Below the pieces are notes generated by a model. That model was not told the DNA's origin. It was given only the letters and a program-made list of their open reading frames with translations, and searched no databases. DNA of 64,000 nucleotides, from the NCBI RefSeq assembly GCF_022829725.1, contig NZ_JAKSYG010000212.1, positions 1 to 64,000 on the forward strand, given 5' to 3'. Source of the stretch: Methylobacterium sp. E-005 (GTDB taxonomy: Bacteria > Pseudomonadota > Alphaproteobacteria > Rhizobiales > Beijerinckiaceae). Below are positions 42,631 through 50,876 of the stretch, piece after piece. Made by a program: the position numbers and the translations under genes. The first letter of the stretch is position 1, and the number at the start of each line of letters is the position of its first letter.

Positions 42631-43892
42631 GCCGGCACCTCCTGCGCGGTTTCGCCCGCCCCTGCGCCCAGTCCGGCTGAGACCCGCAGGCGGTTGGCGA
42701 TCAGCGTCACCGCACGCTCTTCCGAAAAATCCCGCACGAGCCGCGCGCGCGCCGCGGTTCCGAGCCTCCGCCTCAGATCGGGATCGCGCGCCAGACGGAG
42801 AAGGGCCGCCGTCAGGGCCGCCGGCTCGCCGGGTCGGACCAGAACGCCGTGAACGCCGTCGGCAATGAATTCCGGCGTGCCGCCGAAGGCCGTGGCGAGG
42901 ATTGGCAGGGCCTGGCTCGCGGCCTCCATCAGGACGTTCGGCAACCCGTCGCGATCGCCCCCGGGGGCGGGTTTGGTCGGCAACACGAACAGGTCGGCCT
43001 CGCGCATGGCGGCGATCACCTCGGGCTGCGCCAAGGCCCCCCGGAACGTCACACGCTCGGCGAGACCGCGCGCGCGCACCCGCGATTCCAGCGCCCCACG
43101 CAGCTCCCCGCCGCCGATCAGCGTGAGCTGCCAGTGCAGGGCGGCGGGCAGGCCCGCCAGGGCGTCGATCAGGTCGTCGTGCCCTTTCTTGGCGACGAGA
43201 CGCCCGACGCAGAGGAGTCGCAACGGTGCCTCGCTGCCGTCGCGCCCGGTCTCCCGGCCGGGCGCCGCGGGAAAACGTCCGAGATCGAGCCCGTGATAGG
43301 CCAGCAGCGTCCGGCCCGGCGCCACTTGGTCGAGGCGCTGCTGACCGTCGCGGGTGCAGGTCACGCCCCAGCGGGCGTCCTGCAGCTTCTCGGTCAGCTC
43401 CCAGTCCGGCGTTGTCCAGATGTCCTTGGCATGGGCGGAGAAGCTCCAGCCGCGCCCCGTCAGCAGCGCGGCGTAGCGTGCGACGCTGGCGGGCGTGTGC
43501 AGAAAATGTACATGGATATGCGTGACCGCCGCGGGCAATTCCCGGGCGAGCACCAGAGCCTGTCCAAGGCGGCGCAGCCGCGAACGTGTCGGATCGCGCC
43601 ACAGATCGCGGGCGAAAACGGCCAGGAGCGCGGGCAGGTGCGGCCGCCGTAGCGCGGCGCCGGCGCCCCGCAGGACGCGCGCCGGCGCCGTGTGCAGATA
43701 CTCGGGAAGGTAGGAGACCGGGGCGCGGATCGCCTTGTGCATCGGGTGGTGGAACCGGTCGGTCGGTCGGCGCAGGGACCAGATCTCCAGGGGCAGCCCC
43801 CGCTGCTCCAGGGCCAGGATCTCCTGGGCGATGAAGGTTTCGGACAGCCGCGGATAGCCCTTCAGGACCACGGCGATCCGTCGCCCGGTCAC
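42618..43892 (-). CDS. Glycosyltransferase family 4 protein
   Basis: 424-residue GT-B retaining glycosyltransferase. Starts MTGRRIAVVLKGYPRLSETF IAQE; the acceptor domain has THIHVHFLHTPASVARYAAL and the donor domain LLCVGRLVAKKGHDDLIDAL, the E-x7-E region RDGLPNVLMEAASQALPILA, and GGTPEFIADGVHGVLVRPGE. No TM helix, so cytoplasmic or membrane-peripheral. It overlaps the upstream glycosyltransferase stop by 4 bases (ATGA). The SETF motif near the start is usual for exopolysaccharide-type GT4s. Confidence 0.92.
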   Translation of the reverse strand: MTGRRIAVVLKGYPRLSETFIAQEILALEQRGLPLEIWSLRRPTDRFHHPMHKAIRAPVSYLPEYLHTAPARVLRGAGAALRRPHLPALLAVFARDLWRDPTRSRLRRLGQALVLARELPAAVTHIHVHFLHTPASVARYAALLTGRGWSFSAHAKDIWTTPDWELTEKLQDARWGVTCTRDGQQRLDQVAPGRTLLAYHGLDLGRFPAAPGRETGRDGSEAPLRLLCVGRLVAKKGHDDLIDALAGLPAALHWQLTLIGGGELRGALESRVRARGLAERVTFRGALAQPEVIAAMREADLFVLPTKPAPGGDRDGLPNVLMEAASQALPILATAFGGTPEFIADGVHGVLVRPGEPAALTAALLRLARDPDLRRRLGTAARARLVRDFSEERAVTLIANRLRVSAGLGAGAGETAQEVPACAS

Positions 43893-45127
43893 GAGTAGGC
43901 TCGTACGCGCTGATCCCTCAGGCGGGAGCCGGCGAGCGCCCGGACCCGGCGGGCGACGGCTTCGAGCCCGCCGAGCAGGCCCGGAACCAGGACGCGCGAC
44001 GGCTCGGTCTGGTCCGGCAGGGCCCGGAGGGCTGCGGCCATGCGTTCGGGCGCCCGACCATCCTCCTCCATCAGCACGCGGACGAGTCCCAGGGTCTCCG
44101 CCGCCAGAGCGCGGATCGCCTGTTCCCGGCGCGGCTCGGTGCGCGGCACGAGGATCGCCCGGCGATCGAAGGACAGGATCTCGCAGAACGTGTTGTAGCC
44201 CCCCATGGCGACGACGCCGGCCGCCTTGGTCATCAGGAATTCGATCTCGCTGTCGAAGGTGATGGCGGCGACCCGCCCGGCCAGGGCGCGGATGCGCGAA
44301 TCGAACCCGTCGCGGGCCGCGTCGTCGAGGAACGGGCCGAAGGCGATCAGCGCGGGCAGCGGGATACCGGGATCGGCCTCGTAGGCCGCGATGACCCAGT
44401 CGATCAGCGCGGCGCCGTCGCCGCCGCCCCCCGGGGTGACGAGGATGAACGGCCCCTTCGCCACGGCGGGCTCCTCGCGCCCGAAGCGTCGCTCCGGCAG
44501 CTCACGGCGCAGGTAGCCGGTGAAGATCATCCGCTCGGCGATCCGGGCGGCGGTCTCGGCATCCATCGGCAGCGCCGCCAGGGGTTCGTGGATGCGGCTC
44601 AGGCCGTAGACCCAGATCTCGTCGTAGAAGCGCGCCATCGTCTCGACCGCCCCCTTGCGCTCCCATTCGGGGACGAGGCGGTCGGCCTCGTCGAGCACGT
44701 CGCGCAGGCCGAGGACGAGGCGGATCCCGCGCGCGGTCGCCCATTCGAGGGTCGGCAACAATTCGCCGTGGAAGCCAGCGGGCTCCTTGTCGACGATGAT
44801 CATGTCGGGATCGAAGGCCGCGCAGGTGCGGGTTATGATCTCGGTCCGCAGCGCCACCGTCCGGTCGAGGGGCACGGCGGTGTCACGGCTGCCATATCTG
44901 CCATCGAGGAACTTGACGACGGCGGGCAGCCGGACGGTCTGCACGCCGGCAGCGAAGGCGAAGCGGTCGATCACCGGCGATCCCGACACGATCACCGCCC
45001 GCGCCCGGCCGTCGCTCGACACGATCGCGTTGGCGATCGCCCGCGACCGGCGCAGATGGCCGAGCCCGAAAGTATCGTGGCTGTAGATCAGAACGCGTGG
45101 GCCGGATGACGCCTCGTCCTCTCGCAT
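43889..45127 (-). CDS. GT28-like glycosyltransferase
   Basis: 412 residues (462 if the upstream ATG 45277 is used). GT-B layout with GPRVLIYSHDTFGLGHLRRS, ADIVDK-like VDKEPAGFHGELL, GPFILVTPGGGGDGAALIDW, and VVAMGGYNTFCEILSFDRRA, the nucleotide-sugar binding block of the MurG/UGT group. ATG 45127 starts right before the conserved GPRVLIYSHD; the extra N-terminus from 45277 has no recognisable motif. First gene of the operon, about 190 bases downstream of crtC on the same strand, so readthrough from crtDC is possible. Confidence 0.85.
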   Translation of the reverse strand: MREDEASSGPRVLIYSHDTFGLGHLRRSRAIANAIVSSDGRARAVIVSGSPVIDRFAFAAGVQTVRLPAVVKFLDGRYGSRDTAVPLDRTVALRTEIITRTCAAFDPDMIIVDKEPAGFHGELLPTLEWATARGIRLVLGLRDVLDEADRLVPEWERKGAVETMARFYDEIWVYGLSRIHEPLAALPMDAETAARIAERMIFTGYLRRELPERRFGREEPAVAKGPFILVTPGGGGDGAALIDWVIAAYEADPGIPLPALIAFGPFLDDAARDGFDSRIRALAGRVAAITFDSEIEFLMTKAAGVVAMGGYNTFCEILSFDRRAILVPRTEPRREQAIRALAAETLGLVRVLMEEDGRAPERMAAALRALPDQTEPSRVLVPGLLGGLEAVARRVRALAGSRLRDQRVRAYS

Positions 45128-45316
45128 TCCGGTGACCGCCTCGGTTGAGGGCGCGAGGATCGCAGCCGACGCCCTCTCGCACAAGCGGGGCCGTACGGTA
45201 AACAGCGTCGTCAGTCGGGAGGGCACCTCGCCCGATGCATCCGTCCGCGGGATCCGTTCGCCGCTGAACCTTCGCACAGCCCGGTGGAACCTGCGCGGTG
45301 CTGACCGATGCGGGTT

Positions 45317-46180
45317 TCACCGCGCGATCGGCGGCCTCGGCATGCGGAACGGCAGCATCAGCCGCACGAGCGGGTTGCGGAACCGGTCGAGCGACAGGCT
45401 CTCGTGCATCGCGCGTACCGGCTCTCCGCAGAGCGTCGAGGCGAGCAGCGAGCGGGCATAGAACGGCGTGTTCTCGTAGGTGGTCAGGACACGGGCACGG
45501 CCGTCATCGCTGCGGGTCTCACGCGGCATCCGCCAGAGCCGGGTCGCGGGAAGGCGGGCGGCCGTGGGCGGTCGGATCTCCCGGCGGCTGCCGTCGCGGT
45601 GGAAGCGCAGAGACAGGTTCTGGCCGCCGCCTTCCCGGTGCTGCACGTCGTACAGGATGGCTGCTCCGTCCGGCAGGTCAGCCCGGCACCACGTCCAGCG
45701 CGTGAACGCGTCCTCCAGGGCCTCGTCTCCGTCGTTGGTGTCGAAATAGGCGCTGCCGGTCCATTTGAGGTCCGGCTGATCGAACGCGACCTCCACCCGT
45801 GAGGACGGCGCCATCGGCCACCAGCGGTGGCGCCCGGCGCGATCGAGGTGGAACGGACCGGCGGTGAAGCCCGGCGGCTCCAGCCGGACCGTGCCGCGCA
45901 GCCGGTGGGGCAGGGGAGACCCGCGCTCGTCGATCCGGACGGTCAGCGCCGTGCCGTCCCAATGCATCGCGCTCGGTCCGATCGCGATGTGGTCCGCGTC
46001 GCGCGACAGGCTGTCGACGCGGCGCTCCGTCATGGCGAAGCGGCTGCGCTCGCCGTAAAGCACGACGTTCATCGCGCAATGATCGAACGGGTCCCGCTCG
46101 GCGCTCCAGGCGTAGTACGGCGAGAACACGCTGCCGATGAACGCGATGATGGTAAGGCCCTGGCGGCCATCATCGCTCAC
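45317..46180 (-). CDS. crtC: Carotenoid 1,2-hydratase (hydroxyneurosporene synthase)
   Basis: 287 residues from GTG 46180. The enzyme adds water to the C-1,2 double bond of acyclic carotenoids. Family blocks: LTIIAFIGSVFSPYYAWSAE, HCAMNVVLYGERSRFAMTER, GPSAMHWDGTALTVRIDERG, and WTWCRADLPDGAAILYDV. GTG overlaps the crtD stop by 4 bases. Conserved-looking residues GGYAWWYVDA lie in frame just upstream of this GTG without any start codon nearby, so the true N-terminus is uncertain. Membrane-associated in purple bacteria. Confidence 0.9.
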   Translation of the reverse strand: MSDDGRQGLTIIAFIGSVFSPYYAWSAERDPFDHCAMNVVLYGERSRFAMTERRVDSLSRDADHIAIGPSAMHWDGTALTVRIDERGSPLPHRLRGTVRLEPPGFTAGPFHLDRAGRHRWWPMAPSSRVEVAFDQPDLKWTGSAYFDTNDGDEALEDAFTRWTWCRADLPDGAAILYDVQHREGGGQNLSLRFHRDGSRREIRPPTAARLPATRLWRMPRETRSDDGRARVLTTYENTPFYARSLLASTLCGEPVRAMHESLSLDRFRNPLVRLMLPFRMPRPPIAR

Positions 46181-47709
46181 CGCATCGACGTACCACCACG
46201 CGTAGCCGCCCTGCGCGACCGCGCCATCGAAGCGCGGTCGTCCAGGATCGCCGCCGCGGCAAGCCGACCCGACTGTGCCGCCATCGGCACGCCCGGCCCC
46301 GGATGGACCGAGCCCCCCGCCAGATAGAGGCCCGGCACTGCCGTCCGCGCCCCGGCCCGCTTGAACGTCGCAGCCCAACCCTGCGCCGCCCGCCCGTAGA
46401 GTGCGCCCCCCGTCCCCGGGAACAGCGCCTCGAAATCCCGGGGCGTCGTCGTCACGGGCGCCGCCATATCCAGGTTCAGCCCGCAGGCCTCCAGCCGGCG
46501 GACGAGGGTCCTGGCGCATGTCTCGATCTCCGGCGGGGTGTGCGGGCGGTCCCGGCCATCCGCCGGGGCGTTGACGAGGAGGAGCAGGCGCTCGGGACCT
46601 GCCGGCGCGCCGCCGGACTCCGTCCGGTCCTGCGCACAGACATAGACGGTCGGGTCGTCGGGCAGACGGCGCTTGCGCAGGATGGTGTCGAACTCGGCCC
46701 GGTAGTCCCGCGAGAAGAACACGGTGTGGTGGGCGAGGGGGAAGCCCTGGGTCTCCGCCACCGTGCACAGGGTCACGGCCGAGAGCGAGCGCTCGGTCGG
46801 TCCAAGCCGCTCGCCGGCCTGGATCGCATCGGGGCCGAGCAATCCGGCGCCGAGGGCCCCGCAATCGGCGTTGCAGACCACGATGTCCGCGCTGATGCGC
46901 TCTCCGCCGGCCAGGACGACGCCGCCAACCCCGCCTTTCTCGGTGACGATGCGCTCGACATGCGAGCCGTAGCGAAACACGGCCCCCCGCTCCGCGGCGA
47001 GATCCGCGACCGCCTGCGCCAGGGTGCTCAGGCCTCCCGCCACGGTCCAGACCCCGGCCTGCTCCACGTGGGCGACCAGCATCAGCGTGGCCGGCGCGCT
47101 GAACGGCGAGGCGCCGCAATAGGTGGCGTAGCGGCCGAACAGCTGCAGCAGCCGCGGATCGCGGAAGAACGTGCCGAGCGCCGACCACAACGTGGCAAAG
47201 GGCTGGATCCGCCAGAGGTCGCCGAGGCCAGAGATCCCCACGCGCTTTGCAAGACCGGCCGGGTTGGTTCGCCCGTCGCGAATGAACGGGCCTTCGAGGG
47301 TGTTGTAGACCTCTGCCGACCGGGCGCAGAACCGCCGGTAGCCATCGGCCTCGCGGGGGCCTGCGAAGGCTGCGATGGCGGCGGCCGAGGCCTCGATATC
47401 TGCGAACAGGTCGAGGCGTTCGTCACGACTCCAGGCGTGCCGGGCAAGGAGGCTCGCCGGGCTCAACGCCACCTGGTCGGCGAGTCGGTCACCGCATTCG
47501 GCGAACAGCTCCTCAAACACCCAGCGCATGGTGAAGACGGTCGGCCCCGCCTCGACGGACTCCCCGCCGACCGGAACGCTGCGCATCTTGCCGCCCGGCT
47601 TGGCCGCCCGTTCCAGAACGGTGACGTCAAGCCCCGCCTGCGCGAGCCGCAGCGCGGCGGCCAGGCCACCGATCCCCGCTCCGATCACGACGACGCGCTC
47701 CTGCGCCAC
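46177..47709 (-). CDS. crtD: Carotenoid 3,4-desaturase (methoxyneurosporene dehydrogenase)
   Basis: 510-residue FAD oxidoreductase of the CrtI superfamily introducing the C-3,4 double bond. Seen: VVVIGAGIGGLAAALRLAQA, GGKMRSVPVGGESVEAGPTV, FGRYATYCGASPFSAPATLM and GLYLAGGSVHPGPGVPMAAQ. GTG 47709 begins directly at VAQERVVVIG; it is about 50 bases from the palindrome in the crtD-crtE gap. Followed by crtC with a 4-base overlap. Distinguished from crtI at 22.2 kb by the GASPFSAPATL block and by its partner genes. Confidence 0.93.
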   Translation of the reverse strand: MAQERVVVIGAGIGGLAAALRLAQAGLDVTVLERAAKPGGKMRSVPVGGESVEAGPTVFTMRWVFEELFAECGDRLADQVALSPASLLARHAWSRDERLDLFADIEASAAAIAAFAGPREADGYRRFCARSAEVYNTLEGPFIRDGRTNPAGLAKRVGISGLGDLWRIQPFATLWSALGTFFRDPRLLQLFGRYATYCGASPFSAPATLMLVAHVEQAGVWTVAGGLSTLAQAVADLAAERGAVFRYGSHVERIVTEKGGVGGVVLAGGERISADIVVCNADCGALGAGLLGPDAIQAGERLGPTERSLSAVTLCTVAETQGFPLAHHTVFFSRDYRAEFDTILRKRRLPDDPTVYVCAQDRTESGGAPAGPERLLLLVNAPADGRDRPHTPPEIETCARTLVRRLEACGLNLDMAAPVTTTPRDFEALFPGTGGALYGRAAQGWAATFKRAGARTAVPGLYLAGGSVHPGPGVPMAAQSGRLAAAAILDDRASMARSRRAATRGGTSMR

Positions 47710-47757
47710 GCTTGCCCCGCTTTCAGACCCCAACCGGGATTGATCTCCCGGCTGCGC

Positions 47758-47779
47758 GGTGTCAATAAGAAATGACACC
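47758..47779. promoter_or_regulatory. PpsR/CrtJ-type operator between crtD and crtE (site 1)
   Basis: Perfect inverted repeat GGTGTCA (47758-47764) and TGACACC (47773-47779) with spacer ATAAGAAA; contains TGT-N12-ACA (47760-47777). It lies between divergent crtDC and crtEF, so one operator may control both. Candidate promoter boxes overlap it (TTGATC 47740-47745 for crtE; TTGTCA/TTATTG on the minus strand for crtD). Confidence 0.85.
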
Positions 47780-47785
47780 TGATGC

Positions 47786-47803
47786 TGACAAGCCATAGTG
47801 ACA
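47786..47803. promoter_or_regulatory. Second, degenerate PpsR-like site
   Basis: TGACAAGCCATAGTGACA: TGA instead of TGT on the left, N12, then ACA. It starts 8 bases after site 1 (centre-to-centre 26 bases), the tandem arrangement in which PpsR/CrtJ tetramers bind cooperatively. Weaker evidence than site 1. Confidence 0.45.
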
Positions 47804-47817
47804 TGGGAGGCGGCGCG

Positions 47818-48687
47818 ATGGAGTCGGGCCGGCGAATCGAAATGGCGCTGGATCGCGCCGTGGCGCATGCGGAAGCGCCGGGGGCGCCACCGCTCCTCGC
47901 GGAGGCGCTGCGCTATGCCGTGTTTCCGGGCGGCCATCGGATCCGCCCACGGCTCTGTCTTTCCGTCGCGCTGGCCTGTGGTGACGACGATCCAGCCGGT
48001 TCCACGGCGGCGGCGGCCGCGATCGAGCTGCTGCACTGCGCCTCGCTCGTCCACGACGATCTGCCGTGCTTCGACGACGCGCCGATGCGCCGGCAGAAGC
48101 CCTCCGTCCACATGGCCTTCGGCGAACCCATCGCGGTGCTGACGGGCGACGCCTTGATCGTGCTGGCTTTCGAGACGCTGGCCCGGGCGGCGGGTCCCTA
48201 TTCGGGTCGGCTCGGCCGACTCGTCGGGCTGCTCGGACGGGCCGCCGGCTCGCCCTCCGGCATCGCGGCCGGTCAGGCCTGGGAATCGGAGGCCCATATC
48301 AGCCTCAGCGACTATCAGCAGGCCAAGACCGGCGCTCTGTTCGCGGCCGCCACGGCGGCGGGCGCCGCCGCGGCCGGGGCGGAGGCGGAGCCCTGGCGCC
48401 GGCTCGGCGAGTGCCTGGGCGAGGCCTATCAGGTAGCCGACGACCTGCGCGATGTGGCCTGCCGACAGGAGGAGATCGGCAAGCCGGCCGGGCGCGATGC
48501 GACGCTGGGCCGCCCGAATGCTGCGGCGTTGCTCGGCACGGGCGGCGCGCTGGAGCGCCTGTCGCGGCTCACCCGCGAAGCCGTGGCGGCGATCCCGACC
48601 TGTCCGGGCGCCGCGATCCTCACCGCCGAGATCGAGGCGCAGGCGCGGCTGTTCCTGCCCGCGAGCCTGCGGGCGGTGATGGCCTGA
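47818..48687 (+). CDS. crtE: Geranylgeranyl diphosphate synthase
   Basis: 289-residue prenyltransferase making GGPP, the precursor of carotenoids and the bacteriochlorophyll tail. The first Asp-rich motif is LLHCASLVHDDLPCFDDAPM (residues 72-90), the second YQVADDLRDVA. ATG 47818 is preferred over ATG 47782 and 47803 because GGGAGG stands 7 bases upstream and the two others lie in the operator region. 26 bases before crtF. Confidence 0.95.
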   Translation: MESGRRIEMALDRAVAHAEAPGAPPLLAEALRYAVFPGGHRIRPRLCLSVALACGDDDPAGSTAAAAAIELLHCASLVHDDLPCFDDAPMRRQKPSVHMAFGEPIAVLTGDALIVLAFETLARAAGPYSGRLGRLVGLLGRAAGSPSGIAAGQAWESEAHISLSDYQQAKTGALFAAATAAGAAAAGAEAEPWRRLGECLGEAYQVADDLRDVACRQEEIGKPAGRDATLGRPNAAALLGTGGALERLSRLTREAVAAIPTCPGAAILTAEIEAQARLFLPASLRAVMA

Positions 48688-48713
48688 GCGCCGGTTCCCT
48701 GCCCGGCGCCGAG

Positions 48714-49841
48714 GTGGACCCGCCGGCCCCGGCCGCCTGGGGCGACCGTTGGCTCGCGTGGCGCAACCGCCTCGTGGCAAACCCGCGGTTCCAGCGCTGG
48801 GCGACGGGATTTCCGCTGACCCGCGGTATCGCCCGGCGCAACACCCGTGCCTTGTTCGATCTTTGCGCGGGCTTCGTGTACGCGCAGGTTCTGACGGCCT
48901 GCATCCGGCTCGACCTCTTCGCGATTTTGGCCGATGGGCCGATCACCACGGACGTATTGGCGCGCCGGCTCGATCTGCCGCCCGATAATGCCCGCCGCCT
49001 CCTCCGCGCCGCTGAATCGCTCGGTCTGGTGCGGGCGCTCAAGGGCGATCGGTATGGGCTCGCGGACCTCGGCGCCGCGCTCATCGGCAACCCCGGCATC
49101 GCCGGCATGGTGGAGCACCACGCGCTGCTCTATGCCGATCTCGCCGATCCCGTGCGCCTTCTGCGGGGGCAGGCGCAGCCCACGCGCCTGTCAGGCTATT
49201 GGCCCTACGCGTCGGGCACCGCGGCCGAACCCGAGGCCTATGCCCGCTACAGCGCCCTGATGGGCGCCTCGCAGGCCATGATCGCAGAGGATGTGCTCGA
49301 CGCCTGCGATCTGTCCGGCGCCCGGCGCCTCATGGATGTGGGTGGCGGCGAGGGGGTGTTCCTCGAAGCGGTCGCCGCCCGCCATCCGAATCTCGGCCTG
49401 ACCCTCTTCGACCTACCCGCTGTTGCGGAGCGCGCGACGGCGCGCCTGTCACGCCTGGGGCTCGGCGCCCGAATCACCTGCCGCGGCGGCGACTTCCACG
49501 CCGGTCTGCCCTCGGGCGCCGACACCATCTCGCTCGTGCGGATCGTGCACGATCATGATGACCGACCGGCCCGGGCGCTCCTAGCGGCCGCGCACGCGGC
49601 GCTGCCCCCGGGCGGCCGCTTGATCCTGGCCGAGCCAATGGCCGGGACGCCAGGCGCTGAGCCGGTCGGGGACGCCTATTTCGGACTCTACCTGCTGGCC
49701 ATGGGCTCCGGCCGGCCTCGTCGTGGCGATGAGCTGTGCAGCACGCTGCGAGAGGCGGGATTTGCGTCCGCCTACGAACGCGGGACCCGTCGCCCACTGC
49801 TCGCCCGGGTGCTGATCGCTCAAAAATCGGGCGCCCCATAG
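48714..49841 (+). CDS. crtF: Demethylspheroidene O-methyltransferase
   Basis: 375-residue SAM-dependent enzyme methylating the 1-hydroxyl of carotenoids. N-terminal helical dimerisation region (FVYAQVLTACIRLDLFAILA, then a winged helix with LPPDNARRLLRAAESLGLVR), SAM motif RRLMDVGGGEGVFLEAVAAR, and catalytic His region LVRIVHDHDDRPARALLA. GTG 48714 is the first start in frame after crtE; no good Shine-Dalgarno is seen. Followed by the bchC promoter. Confidence 0.93.
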   Translation: MDPPAPAAWGDRWLAWRNRLVANPRFQRWATGFPLTRGIARRNTRALFDLCAGFVYAQVLTACIRLDLFAILADGPITTDVLARRLDLPPDNARRLLRAAESLGLVRALKGDRYGLADLGAALIGNPGIAGMVEHHALLYADLADPVRLLRGQAQPTRLSGYWPYASGTAAEPEAYARYSALMGASQAMIAEDVLDACDLSGARRLMDVGGGEGVFLEAVAARHPNLGLTLFDLPAVAERATARLSRLGLGARITCRGGDFHAGLPSGADTISLVRIVHDHDDRPARALLAAAHAALPPGGRLILAEPMAGTPGAEPVGDAYFGLYLLAMGSGRPRRGDELCSTLREAGFASAYERGTRRPLLARVLIAQKSGAP

Positions 49842-49851
49842 TAAGTGTGAC

Positions 49852-49879
49852 TTGACGCGCCCTTGTGTCTATCTAGGAT
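49852..49879 (+). promoter_or_regulatory. bchC promoter
   Basis: Sigma70-type boxes TTGACG (49852-49857) and TAGGAT (49874-49879) 16 bases apart, just after crtF. The -10 box lies inside the PpsR-like operator, which would allow direct competition with RNA polymerase. Drives bchCXYZ and probably, by readthrough, the puf genes. Confidence 0.7.
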
Positions 49880-49883
49880 GACA
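49866..49883. promoter_or_regulatory. PpsR/CrtJ-type operator at bchC
   Basis: TGTCTATCTAGGATGACA, exactly TGT-N12-ACA, with arms GTGTC/GACAC. It overlaps the -10 box of the bchC promoter. Known consensus for the photosynthesis repressor PpsR/CrtJ, which binds in aerobic or bright-light conditions. Confidence 0.85.
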
Positions 49884-49937
49884 CTTAGCGTCCTCGCTCC
49901 ATCGAGAGTCGCGTGAAGCAGGGCGGAAATTCCCACC

Positions 49938-50876
49938 ATGGATGCGCTCGCCGTCATCCTCGAACGTCCGGAACATCTGTCGGTCCAGCGGCTGCCGCTG
50001 GAGCCTGCCAATGGGTCCGACGCGGTGGTCGCGATCGCCTGGAGCGGGATCAGCACCGGGACCGAGCGTCTGCTCTGGTCAGGCCGCATGCCGTCGTTCC
50101 CTGGGATGGGATACCCCCTGGTACCGGGCTACGAATCGGTCGGGACGATCGTGGAGGCTGACGAGGCTGGTGCCGTTCGGGTCGGCCAGACCGTCTTCGT
50201 TCCCGGCGCCCGCTGCTTCGGTACAGTCCGCGGTCTGTTCGGTGGCGCCGCCTCGCATCTGGTTTCGCCCGCCCACCGGCTCGTGCCCGTCGATGCCGGG
50301 CTCGGCGAGGCCGCGTGTCTCCTCGCCCTTGCGGCGACGGCTTATCGCGCGCTCGGCGGCATCAGGCCCGGCGCAACCCCGCTGATCGTCGGGCACGGCG
50401 TCCTCGGCCGGCTGCTCGCGCGCCTGACCCTCGCGGCCGGCGCGGCGCCGACCGTCTGGGAGCGGGATGCGATTCGTCGGGCGGGCGATCACGGCTACGC
50501 GGTCCTCGCCCCGGATGATGATCCGCGCCGCGACTACGCCGTCATCACCGATGTCAGCGGCGATGCCTCCGGCCTCGACGCGCTGATCGCCCGGCTCGCG
50601 TCCGGCGGCGAGATCGTGCTGGCGGGCTTCTACGAAGCGCCCCTGAGCTTTGCCTTCCCGCCCGCCTTCATGCGCGAGGCCCGGATCCGGATCTCGGCCG
50701 AGTTCCGCCCGGACGACCTGGCGGCCGTGACCCGCCTGATCGACGGCGGCCGCCTCTCGCTCGACGGGCTGATCACCCATCGCGCGCCGGCAGTCGATGC
50801 CGAGGGCGCCTATCGCACCGCCTTCTCCGATCCCGCCTGCCTGAAGATGATCCTCGACTGGAGGGACGCCGCGTGA
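49938..50876 (+). CDS. bchC: Bacteriochlorophyllide a dehydrogenase
   Basis: 312-residue Zn-independent-looking MDR-type dehydrogenase oxidising the 3-(1-hydroxyethyl) side chain to acetyl. Begins MDALAVILERPEHLSVQRLP; STGTERLLWSGRMPSFPGMG and GYPLVPGYESVGTIVEA are diagnostic for BchC, followed by GHGVLGRLLARLTLAAGA (NAD-binding). The stop overlaps the bchX start (GTGA). First gene of bchCXYZ-puf. Confidence 0.96.
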   Translation: MDALAVILERPEHLSVQRLPLEPANGSDAVVAIAWSGISTGTERLLWSGRMPSFPGMGYPLVPGYESVGTIVEADEAGAVRVGQTVFVPGARCFGTVRGLFGGAASHLVSPAHRLVPVDAGLGEAACLLALAATAYRALGGIRPGATPLIVGHGVLGRLLARLTLAAGAAPTVWERDAIRRAGDHGYAVLAPDDDPRRDYAVITDVSGDASGLDALIARLASGGEIVLAGFYEAPLSFAFPPAFMREARIRISAEFRPDDLAAVTRLIDGGRLSLDGLITHRAPAVDAEGAYRTAFSDPACLKMILDWRDAA

